Of a DNA stretch of 64,000 nt, positions 62,297-64,000 are shown one piece after another. How positions within the stretch are numbered: position 1 is the stretch's first letter; each line of letters opens with the position of its first letter. The position numbers and the translations under genes were made by a program. Below the pieces are notes generated by a model. That model was not told the DNA's origin and made no database searches. It worked only from the letters and a program-made list of their open reading frames with translations. Origin of the DNA: Halomonas gemina (GTDB lineage: Bacteria > Pseudomonadota > Gammaproteobacteria > Pseudomonadales > Halomonadaceae); NCBI RefSeq assembly GCF_023554995.1, contig NZ_JAMJPK010000003.1, positions 496,001-560,000 on the forward strand, in the 5' to 3' direction.

Positions 62297-63937
62297 TCAG
62301 GCTGACAGACCAGTCTCGAGCTGCTTGCGCAACAGGAACTTCTGGATCTTCCCCGTGGGGGTGGTCGGCAACGGCCCGAAGATCACCTTCTTGGGCGCCT
62401 TGAAGCGGCTGATATTCTCCTTGCAGAAGCTGATCAAGGCGTCTTCACTTAGTTCGCTACCGGGGCGCAACTGGACGAAGGCCGCGGGAACTTCGCCCCA
62501 CTTGGCATCCACCATCGCCACGACCGCCGCGAGTTCGACCTCTTCATGCCGCTGGATGATCTCCTCCACCTCCATCGAGGAGATGTTTTCCCCGCCCGAG
62601 ATGATCACGTCCTTCAGTCGGTCGCGAATCTTGATGTAGCCATCTGATTCCACCACGCCCAGGTCACCGGAGTGAAACCAGCCGCCGGCAAAGGCTTCGC
62701 TGGTAGCGGTCTCGTTGCGCAGATAACCCTTCATGACAATATTGCCTCGAAACATGATCTCGCCGACCGTCTCACCGTCGGCAGGGACGGGCTCCAGCGT
62801 GGTCGGGTCGAGTACCGCGATGCACTCCTGCAGGGGATAGGTTACCCCCTGGCGTCCATTGAGCCGGACCCGCTCCTCCAGGGGGTATTGGTCCCAGCCA
62901 TCCTGCTTGGCACACACCGACGCGGGGCCGTAGGTCTCGGTCAGCCCGTAGACGTGAGTAAGTTCGACACCGAGCTTCTCCATCCGCTCCAGCACGGACG
63001 CCGGCGGCGCCGCACCGGCGATCAGTCCCGACACCTTATGGTCGATCGGTTCCTGCGCAGCACCGGCAGCATCAGCGATCATCGAGTGGACGATGGGCGC
63101 ACCGCAGTAGTGGCTGACCCGATGCTGCCTGATCAGGCGCAGGATCTCCTCAGGGTCGACCCGGCGCAGGCAGACGTTGGTCCCGCCGATCGCCGCCAGC
63201 GTCCACGGAAAGCACCAACCGTTGCAGTGAAACATCGGCAGTGTCCACAGGTAGACCACGCCGGAGGGCAAGGTCCAGGACAGCACGTTACTGACGGCAT
63301 TCAGATAAGCACCCCGATGGTGGGTGACAACCCCCTTGGGATTGCCGGTGGTGCCGGACGTGTACCCCAGCGCAATCGCATCCCACTCGTCGACCGGCAG
63401 CTGCCAGTCATCCAGCGCTTGCTGCTCGGCCAGCAACGCCTCGTACTCCAGGTCGCCGATCAAACGCTCTTCGCCCTGACTCGGGTCGGATACGTTGATC
63501 ACCCTGGGTGCCGGCCCTTCCAGCCGAGCCAGGGCCTTTTCGACCACATCCACGTACTCGGGGTCGACCAGCAGCAGGCGCGAGCGGCTATGCTCGAGGA
63601 TAAAGGCCACCGCCTCGGGGTCCAGGCGAATGTTGATCGCATTCAACACCGCTCCCACCATGGGAACCCCGAAGTGAGCTTCGTACATGGCCGGGACATT
63701 CGGCAACATGACGGCCACCGTATCGCCCCTTGTGATGCCGAAATGTTTCAACATGGAGGCCAGCCGACAACAGCGGGCATAGGTCTGCTGCCAGCTGTAA
63801 CGCGTCTCGTTGTAGATCAGCGATGTCCTGTCAGGATAAACGGCAGCAGCCCGTTTGATGAAGCTCAAGGGTGACAGCGGTACATGATTCGCCGCCGTTT
63901 TCTCGAGAGCATCATTGAAATGGCAAATATCACTCAT
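62297..63937 (-). CDS. AMP-dependent acyl-CoA ligase (DmdB-like group)
   Basis: A 546-residue ANL enzyme: YTSGTTGNPKGVVTHHRGAY (P-loop), LPMFHCNGWCFPW, YGLTETYGPA, GWFHSGDLGVVESDGYIKIRDRLKD and the C-terminal Lys region PTTPTGKIQKFLL. Motifs such as FHCNGW place it with medium-chain or 3-methylmercaptopropionyl-CoA (DmdB-like) ligases. It heads an operon with two MTHFR parts and a GST, a link to methylated substrates. The start is ATG 63937 with AGGGG upstream. Confidence 0.88.
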   Translation of the reverse strand: MSDICHFNDALEKTAANHVPLSPLSFIKRAAAVYPDRTSLIYNETRYSWQQTYARCCRLASMLKHFGITRGDTVAVMLPNVPAMYEAHFGVPMVGAVLNAINIRLDPEAVAFILEHSRSRLLLVDPEYVDVVEKALARLEGPAPRVINVSDPSQGEERLIGDLEYEALLAEQQALDDWQLPVDEWDAIALGYTSGTTGNPKGVVTHHRGAYLNAVSNVLSWTLPSGVVYLWTLPMFHCNGWCFPWTLAAIGGTNVCLRRVDPEEILRLIRQHRVSHYCGAPIVHSMIADAAGAAQEPIDHKVSGLIAGAAPPASVLERMEKLGVELTHVYGLTETYGPASVCAKQDGWDQYPLEERVRLNGRQGVTYPLQECIAVLDPTTLEPVPADGETVGEIMFRGNIVMKGYLRNETATSEAFAGGWFHSGDLGVVESDGYIKIRDRLKDVIISGGENISSMEVEEIIQRHEEVELAAVVAMVDAKWGEVPAAFVQLRPGSELSEDALISFCKENISRFKAPKKVIFGPLPTTPTGKIQKFLLRKQLETGLSA

Positions 63938-64000
63938 GGTTTAACCCCTGTTGTTGTAATGGAGGGGTCAGCACCCCAGGCTTTCAACTGGCATGTCGTT

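Overview
The window is high-GC DNA (most genes visibly near 65-70% G+C) with gammaproteobacterial families throughout. The DegP/MucD-type protease, recCBD order, HigBA, DUF465/DUF427/amphi-Trp small proteins and TRAP transporters fit a halophilic or marine Halomonadaceae-type organism (Halomonas or a relative). That placement is an inference from gene content; no rRNA or tRNA gene is visible.

Region 1 (1-10.7 kb) is a rearranged locus. An intact ilvD plus a TPP-riboswitch-controlled sodium:solute symporter (thiV-like) lies upstream of arcA, a miniature arcB remnant and arcC. Around this block are pieces of a second, decayed ilvD-thiV copy: an ilvD internal-deletion ORF (809-982), the thiV C-terminal end (1827-1955), the thiV N-terminal end (10155-10481) and a second TPP aptamer (10489-10582). 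A higBA toxin-antitoxin module with a palindromic operator sits inside the decayed copy. A secreted retropepsin-like 'zinc protease' and a DegP/MucD protease are also in the block.

Region 2 (10.8-23 kb) holds an AT-rich, probably acquired HNH endonuclease gene, an AhpD-like protein, mmsA with a divergent LysR regulator and a perfect operator palindrome, a secreted cupin, katG, selO, a LysR/DMT-exporter pair and ogt.

Region 3 (22.6-30.7 kb) is a malonate uptake and use operon: GntR/FCD regulator, TRAP transporter (matPQM), malonyl-CoA decarboxylase (matA), malonyl-CoA synthetase (matB), then a tightly coupled HCCA-isomerase-like protein and a haloacid-dehalogenase-like protein. The promoter has a perfect TTGACA, a 14-bp palindromic operator and a leader with three CA-rich 15-nt repeats.

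Region 4 (30.9-45.2 kb) has a flavin reductase, a secreted protein, a DUF2252 protein and the recC-recB-recD operon. recB and recD carry in-frame palindromic repeat insertions, and the recD 3' end is duplicated twice downstream around a TauD/TfdA oxygenase gene and a GGDEF fragment.

Region 5 (45.2-57 kb) is envelope-related and partly decayed: an M48 lipoprotein protease, an unknown propeller-like protein, amphi-Trp, a YejM/PbgA-like sulfatase, a VTT (DedA-like) protein, a fusion of a periplasmic motif-degenerate metallophosphoesterase-like domain with a cytoplasmic GT4 glycosyltransferase, and ExoD. Around these are an IS21-like end, ArsR and PRC-barrel pseudogenes, and several small conserved proteins.

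Region 6 (57-64 kb) has an MTAN-like nucleosidase, an ABM-domain protein, a CbiX-like protein and a LysR regulator, then an opposite-strand operon of acyl-CoA ligase, Cys-rich MTHFR-C protein, MetF-like reductase and GST, which suggests one-carbon/methyl-group metabolism.
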